Origin: JAAZBV01 sp964499695
GTDB lineage: Bacteria; Desulfobacterota; DSM-4660; Desulfatiglandales; HGW-15
DNA: 64,000 bases
Direction of reading: 5' to 3'
Assembly: GCA_964499695.1 (NCBI GenBank)
Contig: CAZCMD010000002.1
Coordinates: forward strand, 15,325-79,324
In this document: positions 52,441-62,045 of the stretch, piece after piece
Position numbering within the stretch: the stretch's first letter is position 1
Layout of the letters: the number at the start of each line of letters is the position of its first letter
Translations under genes and position numbers: made by a program
The notes under the pieces: model-generated
The model's input: the letters and a program-made list of their open reading frames with translations, nothing else
Databases searched by the model: none
Told to the model about the DNA's origin: nothing

Positions 52441-52613
52441 AGAAATACACCTTTCTAACTATTTGTTATCGTATAAAATATCTTTCAATGATATTTTTCT
52501 AACAATTTTTGAATAGTATTTTAGCCGGGTATTTCAGTCAACCCTAAACAGAATTCTAACACAATTCTAACAATTGGTTTGTAAGGCAGATTTTACGGAG
52601 ATAGAGTAAGAAA

Positions 52614-52649
52614 AGATGCGATATCAGTTATGAAAAAGATATCGCATCT
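52614..52649 (-). terminator. Rho-independent terminator after the DRTGG gene
   Basis: AGATGCGATATC (52614-52625) and GATATCGCATCT (52638-52649) form a perfect 12-base stem around a 12-base loop. On the minus strand the stem is followed by TTTTCTT. It lies 10 bases past the stop of the last gene of the acyl-CoA operon. Confidence 0.8.
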
Positions 52650-52658
52650 GTGTGATTA

Positions 52659-53726
52659 TCAAGCCAGCAATTCACTGATACTAGTGTGTTTCTCAATAAG
52701 ATGAGATAGAAGTTTTAACTTCACATCATTATCCTTTGTAAGAAGCGCCTCCATATCATCCACCTTCTTTACTGTCTGGAATGTATCCATGGTAACGAGC
52801 AGAAGAGGGACCTTCTTATCCATAGCCTTAGAAATAACATGCTGTGGAGGCATAATATCGTTAGTGATTATTATGCATGCAGTATCACGTTCAAGCGCTG
52901 CAAGGATCATGTCGCTCCTGTCACCACCTGTGATCATGAGCTGGTCCTCCCTGTTAAGGGTAGGCAATGTAAAAAGGGGATTTTTATGGGGATCGCTTGT
53001 AGACATGGCGCCTACTATCATGTTCTTGACTGTATTCTTGATATTCTCCTCACCGGCAAGCACCTTGGCCATCAGCTTTTCAGCGAGAAAATCGACAGTA
53101 AAATAGGTCAGTTGCTCTTTGTATGGAATAAGTCCAAGTATCTCTATACCCATTTTTTTAATTTCAGGCACAAATATTTCTTCAAACTCATCTACTTCAT
53201 TTACCTTGTTGATTATTATTCCGCCAAAGTTCTTGCCTTTCACATCCAGATACTTATCTATGAACTTTATATCATCCAGTATAGTATCCCTGTTCCCGCT
53301 TAATACCATAATAAGTTTTGCATCCAGGTATTTTGACACTGAGATGGAATCAAGATTCTCCCATGACCCGAAAAACAGATCCCTGCCTCCTTCGGAAAAA
53401 AGGATATCATTACCGGTGCCTATCTCTTTCACCATATCGAAAAGCGCCTTTTTGATACCCTCTTCATCATACATATATCTTATTTTTGACTGGTCAAAAC
53501 CCAGGGTTATCTTCTCAAAACGGGATTCCAGCTCTCCCTCACGCCCCAGGAGTTTTACAATAAGGCTTGCGTCATAATCCCAGCTTTTTTTCCTGCGATA
53601 GATCAGCCTGTCACCGAGAGGTTTAATATATGCAAACTTTTTATCTTTTATCGAAGAAATAATACCGGCGATAATGCTTGTTTTCCCGGCGCCGTCTCTC
53701 ATTGAAGATATCACTACCTTTTTCAT
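52659..53726 (-). CDS. Pta-N/BioD-like P-loop protein with DRTGG domain
   Basis: A 355-residue protein. The N-terminal P-loop domain has 'SMRDGAGKTSIIAGI' (BioD/Pta-N type), and the C-terminal half is a DRTGG-like domain ('VGAMSTSDPH', 'ITGGDRSDMILAALE'). It corresponds to the N-terminal regulatory part of long phosphotransacetylases without their catalytic domain. It overlaps the upstream acyl-CoA synthetase by ATGA, so it very likely regulates or assists that enzyme or acetyl-CoA balance. No catalytic function is assigned. Confidence 0.82.
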   Translation of the reverse strand: MKKVVISSMRDGAGKTSIIAGIISSIKDKKFAYIKPLGDRLIYRRKKSWDYDASLIVKLLGREGELESRFEKITLGFDQSKIRYMYDEEGIKKALFDMVKEIGTGNDILFSEGGRDLFFGSWENLDSISVSKYLDAKLIMVLSGNRDTILDDIKFIDKYLDVKGKNFGGIIINKVNEVDEFEEIFVPEIKKMGIEILGLIPYKEQLTYFTVDFLAEKLMAKVLAGEENIKNTVKNMIVGAMSTSDPHKNPLFTLPTLNREDQLMITGGDRSDMILAALERDTACIIITNDIMPPQHVISKAMDKKVPLLLVTMDTFQTVKKVDDMEALLTKDNDVKLKLLSHLIEKHTSISELLA

Positions 53727-55858
53727 CTGTTTCCCTCCTTTGGTTTTGCAATCAAGATCCTTGCGTCCACAGCCTTAAGTCCGCTTTTATCTGTATAGAC
53801 TACAACCGGATTAATTTCTATATCAGTTATCCTGTCACATTTTTTTATAATAGAGCTTATTTTTATAATTGTATCGATCACAGAATCAATATCCTTCTTT
53901 TCTTCACCCCTTGCGCCCAGGAGCAGGGGATATGACCTGATATCCTCAAGCATAGAAAGGGCAATGTCACGATTCATAGGCATTGTCCTGAAGGAGACAT
54001 CCTTCATGACCTCAACGTATATTCCTCCAAGCCCGCACATGATCACAGGGCCAAATGAAGGATCTCTTCTGGCCCCAATGATAAGCTCTGTTCCCTTCTT
54101 CACCATCTCGCATACTTCAATGCCTTCAATAACAGCATTGGGGTTATATGCCTTGCATTTATGCATTATAGCTTCAAAGCCATTGATTACTTCCTTTTTT
54201 GTTTCGAGGTTAAGAATTACACCGCCTACATCGCTTTTATGAAGTATATCTTTTGATACAACCTTCATGACAACCGGATAATCGATCTCTTCAGCATATC
54301 TTACAGCTTCATTAATGTTTCTGGCAATTTTGCTTATGGGTATCTGGATGTCAGCTGCCTGCATAACAGCTGCCCCTTCATTTGCCAGAAGGAAAGACCT
54401 GTTGTTCTTCAGGGCATTGTCAATTATCCTGTTTATGGCATCAGTGTTGATTTTATATTCCTCTGAGGCAAGGGATATTTGATCCAGGTACTTATAGTAC
54501 TGATTATAGGCACCGATACAAGAAACCGCCTGCTGCACCTCATTGAACAGGGGAATGCTTGTAGTTTTAAGAGATGCAATTGTGGATTCTACCTGATCAC
54601 CACCGACAAGGGCATATGTGACAGGCTTCCCCGCCTTCATATGCTTTGAGTATGTTGATACAAGCATACTCTCAAGATTAGCAGAATCGAATGTCGCTGT
54701 TTCACAGTACAGGGCAATGGTCGAGTCTATTTCCTTTGATTCTGCGGATGCGGTAAGGGCTGACTCGTAATCTGCCGCAGCTGCGCCTCCAGTGATATCA
54801 ACAGGGTTTTTTGTAGACCCGAATGATGGGGTTACAGGGTCAAAAATCTTTTGTAGGAGCGGCTGATCATCACAAAGTTCTACCCCATATTTTTCACATG
54901 CATCTGTAGCAAGAACACCTATTCCACCGCCGTTTGTGATTATTACGCTGTTATATCCTCTGGGTGGGGGGCTTGATGAAAAAAACTTGCACCAGTTAAA
55001 TGCCTCTTCAACGCTTTCAGCCCGCACAACGCCGCACTGTTTCATGATGGCGTCAAATATTTCATCCGATCCGGCAAGAGATCCGGTATGTGATGCGGCA
55101 GCACGCGCGCCCCTTTCAGATCTTCCTGATTTTATAACAATAACCGGTTTTTTATTAACTGCCCTTCGCAGGCTGCTGATCAGCCTCTCCCCTTTTTTAA
55201 CACCCTCCATATATATCAGGATTACCTTTGTATCATCATTGTCGATGATATATTCAAGCAGGTCTGACTCATCCACATCACATTTATTCCCTATTGAAAT
55301 GATAGATGAAAGACCAATCCCGGAAACAGCGGTTTTACCGATCATGGCGATCCCGAGTGCGCCGCTCTGTGTAAGTATTGCCACATGCCCCTGGATTACC
55401 CTGCTTGCAGAAAAGGTGCAGTTAAGGGATGCTGAAGAGGAGTATAACCCGAACATGTTAGGCCCTACTACCCTCATACCGACCTTTTTCGCAATCTCAG
55501 CTATCTCTTTTTCTTCTTTGTCATTGCCAATCTCGGAAAAACCCGAACTGATTATCTGTACATACTTAACATTTTTCTCAGCGCATTTTTTTATTGCATT
55601 TACCACCAGGTTTGCGGGGATCACAATCGATGCGCAGTCCACCTCTTCTTTTATGTCAAGGATATCTGTGTATACCTGATGGCCATCAATAAAGCCACCC
55701 TTTGGGCTGATTGGATATACCCTGCCCTTGTACCCGCCAGATATAATATTATTGAAAACGCTGTAACCTATCTTTTTCTTATCCTGTGATGCCCCTATGA
55801 CAGCTATACTGCCTGGCTCGAACAGGTATTTTATATCGTGTCTGATCTCATTACCCAT
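53723..55858 (-). CDS. ADP-forming acyl-CoA (acetyl-CoA) synthetase, fused alpha-beta
   Basis: A 711-residue fused enzyme. It has a CoA-binding domain ('FEPGSIAVIGASQDKKKIG'), succinyl-CoA-ligase-like domains ('ILTQSGALGIAM', the phosphohistidine motif 'SHTGSLAGSDEIFDA') and a C-terminal ATP-grasp domain ('YPVVMKVVSKDILHKSDVGGV'). It interconverts acyl-CoA plus ADP and Pi with acid, CoA and ATP, giving substrate-level ATP from acetyl-CoA. The ATG at 55858 has GGAG upstream and overlaps the previous stop by 8 bases; the TTG at 55873 is less likely. Confidence 0.92.
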   Translation of the reverse strand: MGNEIRHDIKYLFEPGSIAVIGASQDKKKIGYSVFNNIISGGYKGRVYPISPKGGFIDGHQVYTDILDIKEEVDCASIVIPANLVVNAIKKCAEKNVKYVQIISSGFSEIGNDKEEKEIAEIAKKVGMRVVGPNMFGLYSSSASLNCTFSASRVIQGHVAILTQSGALGIAMIGKTAVSGIGLSSIISIGNKCDVDESDLLEYIIDNDDTKVILIYMEGVKKGERLISSLRRAVNKKPVIVIKSGRSERGARAAASHTGSLAGSDEIFDAIMKQCGVVRAESVEEAFNWCKFFSSSPPPRGYNSVIITNGGGIGVLATDACEKYGVELCDDQPLLQKIFDPVTPSFGSTKNPVDITGGAAAADYESALTASAESKEIDSTIALYCETATFDSANLESMLVSTYSKHMKAGKPVTYALVGGDQVESTIASLKTTSIPLFNEVQQAVSCIGAYNQYYKYLDQISLASEEYKINTDAINRIIDNALKNNRSFLLANEGAAVMQAADIQIPISKIARNINEAVRYAEEIDYPVVMKVVSKDILHKSDVGGVILNLETKKEVINGFEAIMHKCKAYNPNAVIEGIEVCEMVKKGTELIIGARRDPSFGPVIMCGLGGIYVEVMKDVSFRTMPMNRDIALSMLEDIRSYPLLLGARGEEKKDIDSVIDTIIKISSIIKKCDRITDIEINPVVVYTDKSGLKAVDARILIAKPKEGNR

Positions 55859-57743
55859 TATTTTGCTCTCCAAATCTCATTATAAGCCTGTATGCCCCCT
55901 CTTCTAGTTTTCTGTGAATGTCAAATCCCATCTTGTTAAACACACGCAGCATGGGCTGATTCTCAAGAAGGACCTCAGCCATGAATCCGTGAAGCCCTTC
56001 CTTCTTTGCGATAATGGTAAGATAAGAGAGAAGCGCCGTGCCTATCCCCATATTCTGATAGTCATCCCTTACTGCAAAGGCCACTTCAGCAAAAAGTGTA
56101 TTTTCATCTTTAGATATCTGACCCATTCCCACAACAATCTCTTTCTCGTCATCTTGTATAACAGCAAGAATCACCAGTTCCTTAGTGTAGTCAATAACCA
56201 CGAAATCCTGCCTGATCGAATGAGGCACATCCATCCTGAAGGACATAAACCGCCTCTGCAGACTCTGATTCGAAAGCGAATAGAAAAAATCCTTGACCAG
56301 GCTCTCATCATTAATCCTGACAGGCCTGAAAAGCAGCTGAAGACCGCCTTTTATTGTCTTGTACTCCTCCAGGTATTCAGGGTATTCCGCGCTTTTTCCG
56401 GGAATAAAGGCCTGGTCTTTGTAGATTATATTTAACCGCTTTGCCTCTTTTATTAGCCATTCCCTGAACTTTGGGTGCGCAATCGAAATGAGGTCCATTG
56501 CACGTTCACGGATATTTTTACCATGCAGGTAGGCTATCCCGTATTCTGTAACCACATAAAAGATATCTCCCCTGTTCAGGGTGACACCGGTACCCGTCTC
56601 AAGATGCGGTACAATACGTGATACTTCACCATTTCTGGCAGTGGATTCAATCGCAAGAATTGTTTTACCTCCAGGTGCGAGTAATGCGCCGCGCATAAAA
56701 TCTGCGCTGCCGCCTATCCCGCTGTAGAACCTGCCGCCTACAGATTCCACGCTGGCCTGCCCGGTAAGATCGATCTGCAAGGCAGAATTTATGGCCGTCA
56801 TATTATGTATGCGGGATATCACAAGAGGGTTATTTGTGTAATCTATTGTCCTGAAATCCATTTCAGGGTTGTCATCAATGTACTGATAGGTCTTCTGTGT
56901 ACCCATGCAGAATGAGGCGACTGTTCGGCCTCTGTCGATTGTTTTTTTGGAATTGTTTATTACCCCGAGCTTGATCAGCTCAACAACCGCATCTGTAAGG
57001 AGTTCTGTGTGAATTCCTAAGTTTTTCTTATCCTTCAGATTTTCAAGAATCGCATTTGGCAGGCTTCCATAGCCGATCTGGATCGTGTCCCCATCATTCA
57101 CTATTTTTGAAACATACTTCCCTGCCTGCCTTGCTATGTCGCCCGGTACTACCGGTTTATATTCAAGCAGGGGTTCATCATGCCGGATAACATATTGTAT
57201 ATCCTTTAAATTCACAAATGTATTGCCGTGCACACGCGGCATATTTGCATTCATCTGGGCAATAATAAGATCGGAATTTTCCACTGCTGCCTTGCAGATA
57301 TCAACGCTTATGCCGAGGCTCACATTTCCATTTCTGTCAGGGAGAGAGGTCTGAATAAGGGTAACATCAAACCTGATATACTTTTTATGGATCAGATCCG
57401 GTACGCGTGAAAGAAATATCGGGGTATAATCCGAAAGACCCTTATTGATAGAGTCCCTTGATTTATCGCTTATAAAAAAGGAGTTATGCCTGAAATTGTA
57501 ATTGAACTTTTCTTCAGTGTATACATTTACACCGAGGGTCCACACCTGGAACAGTTCGGCATCCGCAAACGCCTTGGGATGCGATTCCACATATCTTACC
57601 AGTTCATTTACAAGAAACACAGGTTCACCGCACCCGGTGCTTACAAATATCTTATCTCCCCTGCCTATATCCTTAAAGATTTCATCCTTGGAAACAAACT
57701 TTTCCGGATAGGTTTTTTCCCACTCTGATACAAAAGAATCCAT
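55851..57743 (-). CDS. Acetyl-CoA hydrolase/CoA-transferase fused to GNAT acetyltransferase
   Basis: A 630-residue two-domain protein. Residues about 20-450 are an acetyl-CoA hydrolase/4-hydroxybutyrate CoA-transferase, with the catalytic Glu region 'VVTEYGIAYLHGKNIRERAM' and 'IGYGSLPNAILENL'. Residues about 460-625 are a GNAT domain, with the acetyl-CoA loop in 'VRDDYQNMGIGTALLSYL'. The first domain moves or hydrolyses acyl-CoA; the GNAT domain may acetylate a protein, perhaps the neighbouring synthetase, as in known acyl-CoA synthetase control. It is first in a three-gene operon. Confidence 0.9.
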   Translation of the reverse strand: MDSFVSEWEKTYPEKFVSKDEIFKDIGRGDKIFVSTGCGEPVFLVNELVRYVESHPKAFADAELFQVWTLGVNVYTEEKFNYNFRHNSFFISDKSRDSINKGLSDYTPIFLSRVPDLIHKKYIRFDVTLIQTSLPDRNGNVSLGISVDICKAAVENSDLIIAQMNANMPRVHGNTFVNLKDIQYVIRHDEPLLEYKPVVPGDIARQAGKYVSKIVNDGDTIQIGYGSLPNAILENLKDKKNLGIHTELLTDAVVELIKLGVINNSKKTIDRGRTVASFCMGTQKTYQYIDDNPEMDFRTIDYTNNPLVISRIHNMTAINSALQIDLTGQASVESVGGRFYSGIGGSADFMRGALLAPGGKTILAIESTARNGEVSRIVPHLETGTGVTLNRGDIFYVVTEYGIAYLHGKNIRERAMDLISIAHPKFREWLIKEAKRLNIIYKDQAFIPGKSAEYPEYLEEYKTIKGGLQLLFRPVRINDESLVKDFFYSLSNQSLQRRFMSFRMDVPHSIRQDFVVIDYTKELVILAVIQDDEKEIVVGMGQISKDENTLFAEVAFAVRDDYQNMGIGTALLSYLTIIAKKEGLHGFMAEVLLENQPMLRVFNKMGFDIHRKLEEGAYRLIMRFGEQNNG

Positions 57744-58425
57744 TTATATAATCCTGATTTTAAATCAATCAAAAAGGTCATGGGTAACTATATAATATTT
57801 TCACATTAAAACAATAAAAAATTAAATTTTGTCCATATTGAGAACAATAAATTCCGGATAGCGCTTTCAGCTGTTTGTGTCACACTCTAAGATAACTACT
57901 TGTTTATAATATCTTTTTATGAAAGCTGACAGCATGTCCGTCCATGTCTTGCTTTACAGTTTATGATAACAGGGGTATCCGCAGTAATGCTGCAATAAGG
58001 GATGCAGATATAAGGCAATAACTATTCTTTTATCTATTTTTTAAGGAGAAAAATGAGTGAGGACAGCACAAACAATATACTAAATTTATACCTCGTTCTG
58101 TTTTTTTAACCTTTCATTTATTACCTCTGAAACATATTGTTGAACGGTTTGATTTAAAAGGCTTTATTAATGATTCTATTGGTTAATTTACCCATATTTT
58201 TTTTTAAAAAAACTGACCTCTTTACCACCATCAAAAGTCAAGGCAATCCGTTTTTAAACCTTTAATGGGTGTCCGAAATAATTTTTACTGTAAACCATTT
58301 TATTAGTCTGCCGATGTTCTATATATCAGGGTGCTTTTTCATTGTTTTTATGAAAATTGAACCAGTTAATAATTATTTGGTATATTTTAGCTTTAAGTTG
58401 GCTTTTTTATTTGAGTTTTAAGATA
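57744..58425. other. Long AT-rich intergenic region between divergent genes
   Basis: This 682-base gap lies between divergent genes and must hold both promoters. I see no clear -35/-10 pair. A very short ORF of 18 codons (58053-58109) has an excellent AAGGAG five bases before its ATG ('MSEDSTNNILNLYLVLFF'), which could be a leader peptide or chance. The frame of the following gene is open from a TTG at 58357, but the signal-peptide start is at 58426. Confidence 0.4.
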
Positions 58426-61400
58426 ATGTTAAATGCAGTTAATTACCGGCTATTTTCAATTGTTTCGCTTTTATTATTATTTACAACCAACATCAATGCC
58501 CAGGAGCCAACTGCCAGTTTTACAGTCTCTCCCAACCCAGCCGCCTGCAACCAGACTATAACATTTAATGCCTCTGCTTCTTATACTAATGATCCAGAAA
58601 AAACCATTGTATCTTATGAGTGGACTTTTGGAGACTTATACAGTGGAGATGGAGTTATAGTCACACATGAATACACAAAATTTGGTAAATATAATGTCCT
58701 GCTTATAGCAAGTGATAACGGTGATCCGCCATTAGGGGGGCTCGCTAATATTGATGTTGATGTTTCGCTTGGAAACAATACCCCGATCAGTGTTGCAGGT
58801 GGTCCTTACATTATAAGCCTGGGTGACGGGGGTGTTTATCTGGATGGAAGCGGATCTTCAGATCCTGATGCAGGTTGTGATGCCATTTCCTTCCTATGGG
58901 ACCTTGATAATGATGGGCAGTACGATGATGGATCAGGTGCCCAGCTCGCTGTAACCTTTGGTCAAATGGATGCTCTCGGGTTTGACTATCCTGCTGATCC
59001 AGTGACAGGTCTGCCTGCCAATACTGTTAAGCTTAGGGTCACGGACAGAGTTGGCGCTACAAGCGAAAGCACAGCTATAGTGACTATTTATGGGGATAGC
59101 GATAGTGACGGGGTTCATGATGGTATAGACGCCTGTTTTAATGATCCTTACAAGGTTGATCCTGGTGTATGCGGTTGTGGAATAGCAGATACGAACACAG
59201 ACAGCGATACGATACCGGACTGCAATGACATTTTTCCTGATGATCCTGATGAATGGTTAGATACCGATGGGGATGGAACTGGCAATAATGCTGACACAGA
59301 TGATGATGGAGACAGTATGCCTGATACATGGGAATCGCAATATCCCCTGGTTCTTGATCCGCTGGCTGCTGATGGATCAAAAGATCTAGATTATGACGGT
59401 TACACCAACCTGGATGAATACAATAATGGGACTAATCCCCATATGCCGCAAAAACATGCGATGGTGAATGCAAGATTAAATAATACCACAGGTCTGAGAT
59501 CAGATGGTACAGCAGTTGCGGTTGGAGATAATAGTTCCGGGCAAAATAATGTTGAAAGCTGGTCTGATATCGTATCCGTTACTACCGGAGAGTCACATAC
59601 AATAGGTCTGAAATCAGATAGAACAGTGGTCGCCCTGGGAAATAATGACTATGGACAATGTAATGTAGCCGGCTGGACTGATATTGTAGCCGTTTCTGCA
59701 GGGGCTTCTTATACGGTTGGCATAAAAGCAGATGGTACAGCGGTCGCTGCCGGGCAGGATTCATTTAATAAGTGTAATGTAACCAGCTGGAGCGATATCA
59801 TATCTGTTACTGCCGGGAAGTACCACACCGCAGGCATAAAAGCAGATGGTACAGTGGTTGCTGTCGGAAATAATATTGCAGGGCAGTGTGATACAGGAAG
59901 CTGGAGCGATATCATATCCGTTTCTGTTGGAGATTTCCACACAGTAGGGGCGAGATCAGACGGTACAGTGACCGCTGTTGGATCTAATAGCAATAGCCAG
60001 AGCAATGTATCCGGCTGGACCAATATTATATCCGTATCAGCGGGTAGTTATCACACAGTAGGCTTGAAATCAGATGGAACAGTGGTAGCGGTTGGCCAGA
60101 ATAACATGGGGCAATGCAATGTATCTGGCTGGACTGATATCATAGCTATTTCCGCAGGTGGTCTTCATACAGTTGGTCTGAAATCCGACGGAACAGTAGT
60201 TGCTATTGGATATAACGCAAGTGAACAGTGTAATGTAGACGAATGGGTCTTGATAGATGATGATGGAGACGGGATACCCAATGGCTGGGAAATCTTATAC
60301 GGATTTAATCCCGATGATAACAGCGATGCCGCGTTAGATACAGATTTTGATGGACTGACTAATCTTGAAGAATATCAAAACAGTACCAATCCTAATGACC
60401 CGGATACAGACAATGATGAAATGCCGGATGGATGGGAAACTGAATACTCCCTTAATCCATTAACAAATGATGCAGCTGGAGATGTCGACGCCGACGGTTC
60501 TACTAATTTTGAGGAATATCAAAACGGCACAAACCCGACAGCCCCGCAAATACCACTGGCTGAAAGAAATGCCTTAATAGCGCTTTACAATAGTACCAAT
60601 GGCGATAACTGGACAGATAACAGCGGATGGAAAACAGGCGATGTTTTTTCTGATGCGGGAACTGAATGTTCGTGGCATGGGGTCATTTGTAATGTAGACG
60701 GCGATAAGGTCATATCAGTCTTTTTGCCAGGAAACAATCTGACAGGTTCCATTCCTCAAGGGTTAACTGGGCTTACAGCCCTTACAGAACTTTATCTTGA
60801 CCATAATCAACTGTCAGGGACAATACCTTCTGAACTGAGCAGTCTCCTCAACCTTACAACCATTCATCTGGATACGAATCAAATCTCCGGGTCAATACCT
60901 GTTGGACTCGGAAGTATTACCGGTCTCAAAAATCTATATCTTGATCACAACCAGTTATCCGGGTCTATCCCAGCGGAATTAGGCAATTTAAGCAACCTTG
61001 AAACCCTGGAATTGACAGGTAGCCTGTTAACAGGTGATATCCCAGTAGAACTGTCAAACCTGAACGCCTTATCTACGCTCACACTTGATTATAATTCACT
61101 GCACACCAATGATGAGACATTACGTCTATTTTTAAATAATCTGGATTCAGACTGGGAAAATACCCAGACGATTGTGCCAATAAATATTACAGGTGCAGCA
61201 TTCACAGAAACAAGTGTAAAAATTCAATGGCTTCCCGATGGAGATACCATTAATCCCGGGAGTTATTCTATTTACCACAGTACAGCAGCTGGAGGGCCAT
61301 ATACCCTTTTACATGAAACAGAGGATAAAAATACCACCCAAGTTACCATTACAGGATTGGATACGGATATTACTTATTATTTTGTAATTCGAATGATTAC

Positions 61401-61812
61401 TGATCCACATATGGTCAATCAGAATATTGTTGCCAGTGATTACAGCGATGAAATATCTGTTACCACGATATTTGATGCAGATGGCGATGGGATGTCTAAT
61501 GACTGGGAGATTTCGAGTTTCGGAAGCCTCGCAAAAGATGGAATTGGAGATTATGATAGTGATGGATTAAGCGATCTGGAGGAATACCAGAATGAGACCA
61601 ACCCGACTCTTAATGATACTGATTCAGATGGCATACCTGACGGCTGGGAAGTAGAATATGGGATTGATCCCCTATATAATGATGCATCCCTTGACCCTGA
61701 TAAGGATGGATACAATAACCTTCAGGAATACAGGGAAGGTGGCGATCCATATAGCTCCGATACGCCATTTCCATGGGAGCTTTTTTATCCTGCGTTTATG
61801 AAAAAAAAATGA
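58426..61812 (+). CDS. Secreted mosaic protein with PKD, RCC1-like, LRR and Ca-loop repeats
   Basis: A 1128-residue exported protein. From the N-terminus: signal peptide ending 'NINAQ'; one or two PKD domains ('SYEWTFGD', 'ISFLWDLDNDG'); a thrombospondin-3/Ca-loop stretch ('DTDGDGTGNNADTDDDGDSMPDTWE'); seven RCC1-like repeats; more 'DxDxDGxxDGWE' calcium loops; a leucine-rich repeat block starting 'LIALYNSTNGDNWTDNSGW'; a fibronectin-III-like domain; and final calcium loops. It ends 'FYPAFMKKK', with no sorting domain that I recognise. No ribosome site is obvious at the ATG chosen from the signal peptide. Such proteins usually act in adhesion; the function is inferred only. Confidence 0.8.
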   Translation: MLNAVNYRLFSIVSLLLLFTTNINAQEPTASFTVSPNPAACNQTITFNASASYTNDPEKTIVSYEWTFGDLYSGDGVIVTHEYTKFGKYNVLLIASDNGDPPLGGLANIDVDVSLGNNTPISVAGGPYIISLGDGGVYLDGSGSSDPDAGCDAISFLWDLDNDGQYDDGSGAQLAVTFGQMDALGFDYPADPVTGLPANTVKLRVTDRVGATSESTAIVTIYGDSDSDGVHDGIDACFNDPYKVDPGVCGCGIADTNTDSDTIPDCNDIFPDDPDEWLDTDGDGTGNNADTDDDGDSMPDTWESQYPLVLDPLAADGSKDLDYDGYTNLDEYNNGTNPHMPQKHAMVNARLNNTTGLRSDGTAVAVGDNSSGQNNVESWSDIVSVTTGESHTIGLKSDRTVVALGNNDYGQCNVAGWTDIVAVSAGASYTVGIKADGTAVAAGQDSFNKCNVTSWSDIISVTAGKYHTAGIKADGTVVAVGNNIAGQCDTGSWSDIISVSVGDFHTVGARSDGTVTAVGSNSNSQSNVSGWTNIISVSAGSYHTVGLKSDGTVVAVGQNNMGQCNVSGWTDIIAISAGGLHTVGLKSDGTVVAIGYNASEQCNVDEWVLIDDDGDGIPNGWEILYGFNPDDNSDAALDTDFDGLTNLEEYQNSTNPNDPDTDNDEMPDGWETEYSLNPLTNDAAGDVDADGSTNFEEYQNGTNPTAPQIPLAERNALIALYNSTNGDNWTDNSGWKTGDVFSDAGTECSWHGVICNVDGDKVISVFLPGNNLTGSIPQGLTGLTALTELYLDHNQLSGTIPSELSSLLNLTTIHLDTNQISGSIPVGLGSITGLKNLYLDHNQLSGSIPAELGNLSNLETLELTGSLLTGDIPVELSNLNALSTLTLDYNSLHTNDETLRLFLNNLDSDWENTQTIVPINITGAAFTETSVKIQWLPDGDTINPGSYSIYHSTAAGGPYTLLHETEDKNTTQVTITGLDTDITYYFVIRMITDPHMVNQNIVASDYSDEISVTTIFDADGDGMSNDWEISSFGSLAKDGIGDYDSDGLSDLEEYQNETNPTLNDTDSDGIPDGWEVEYGIDPLYNDASLDPDKDGYNNLQEYREGGDPYSSDTPFPWELFYPAFMKKK
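59461..60246 (+). repeat. Seven 117-base coding direct repeats (RCC1-like)
   Basis: Within the mosaic gene, about seven near-identical units of 39 codons follow each other, each ending in 'W[ST]DI..V..G..HT.G.K.DGT..A.G'. The units are alike at DNA level, so slippage or recombination could change copy number. Confidence 0.75.
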
Positions 61813-61833
61813 TCATCTCAGGGGATGATCATT
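61808..61833 (+). terminator. Hairpin at the end of the mosaic gene
   Basis: AATGATCATC and GATGATCATT pair perfectly over ten bases around TCAGGG, right at the stop codon. The stem is preceded by an A-run and followed by TTGCTCTC. A Rho-independent terminator is likely, though the trailing T-run is short. Confidence 0.65.
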
Positions 61834-61952
61834 TGCTCTCAAAAAAGAAATATAAAAAAATTCAGATCGTTACCCCAAAAGAAGCTTGCGATGTGACTGA
61901 GACTTTAAAGCAATAATAGAAGATACTTTTTTCAGGATATTACATAACCCCC

Positions 61953-61981
61953 TTGACAGGTTAGCCCGGTCCAACTAGATA
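61953..61981 (+). promoter_or_regulatory. Possible promoter for the lipoprotein gene
   Basis: TTGACA (61953-61958) is followed after 17 bases by TAGATA (61976-61981), about 65 bases before the start at 62046. The -35 box is perfect and the -10 box is fair. Confidence 0.4.
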
Positions 61982-62045
61982 TACTCAATTTTTTAAAATA
62001 TTGATCACCAATGATCTTATACATTGCTTGATCCGGGAGTTAATA

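Noticed and set aside
54936..55679. Long plus-strand ORF of 247 codons inside the acyl-CoA synthetase gene
   Set aside because: It is antisense to a clear enzyme gene, has low-complexity Ser/Ile/Thr-rich content and no ribosome site.
58053..58109. An 18-codon ORF with a very good ribosome site
   Set aside because: It is too short to call a gene; it is noted in the intergenic entry as a possible leader peptide.
59461..60246. Repeat block considered as a CRISPR array
   Set aside because: The 117-base units lie in one long coding frame and encode RCC1-like repeats with no spacers.
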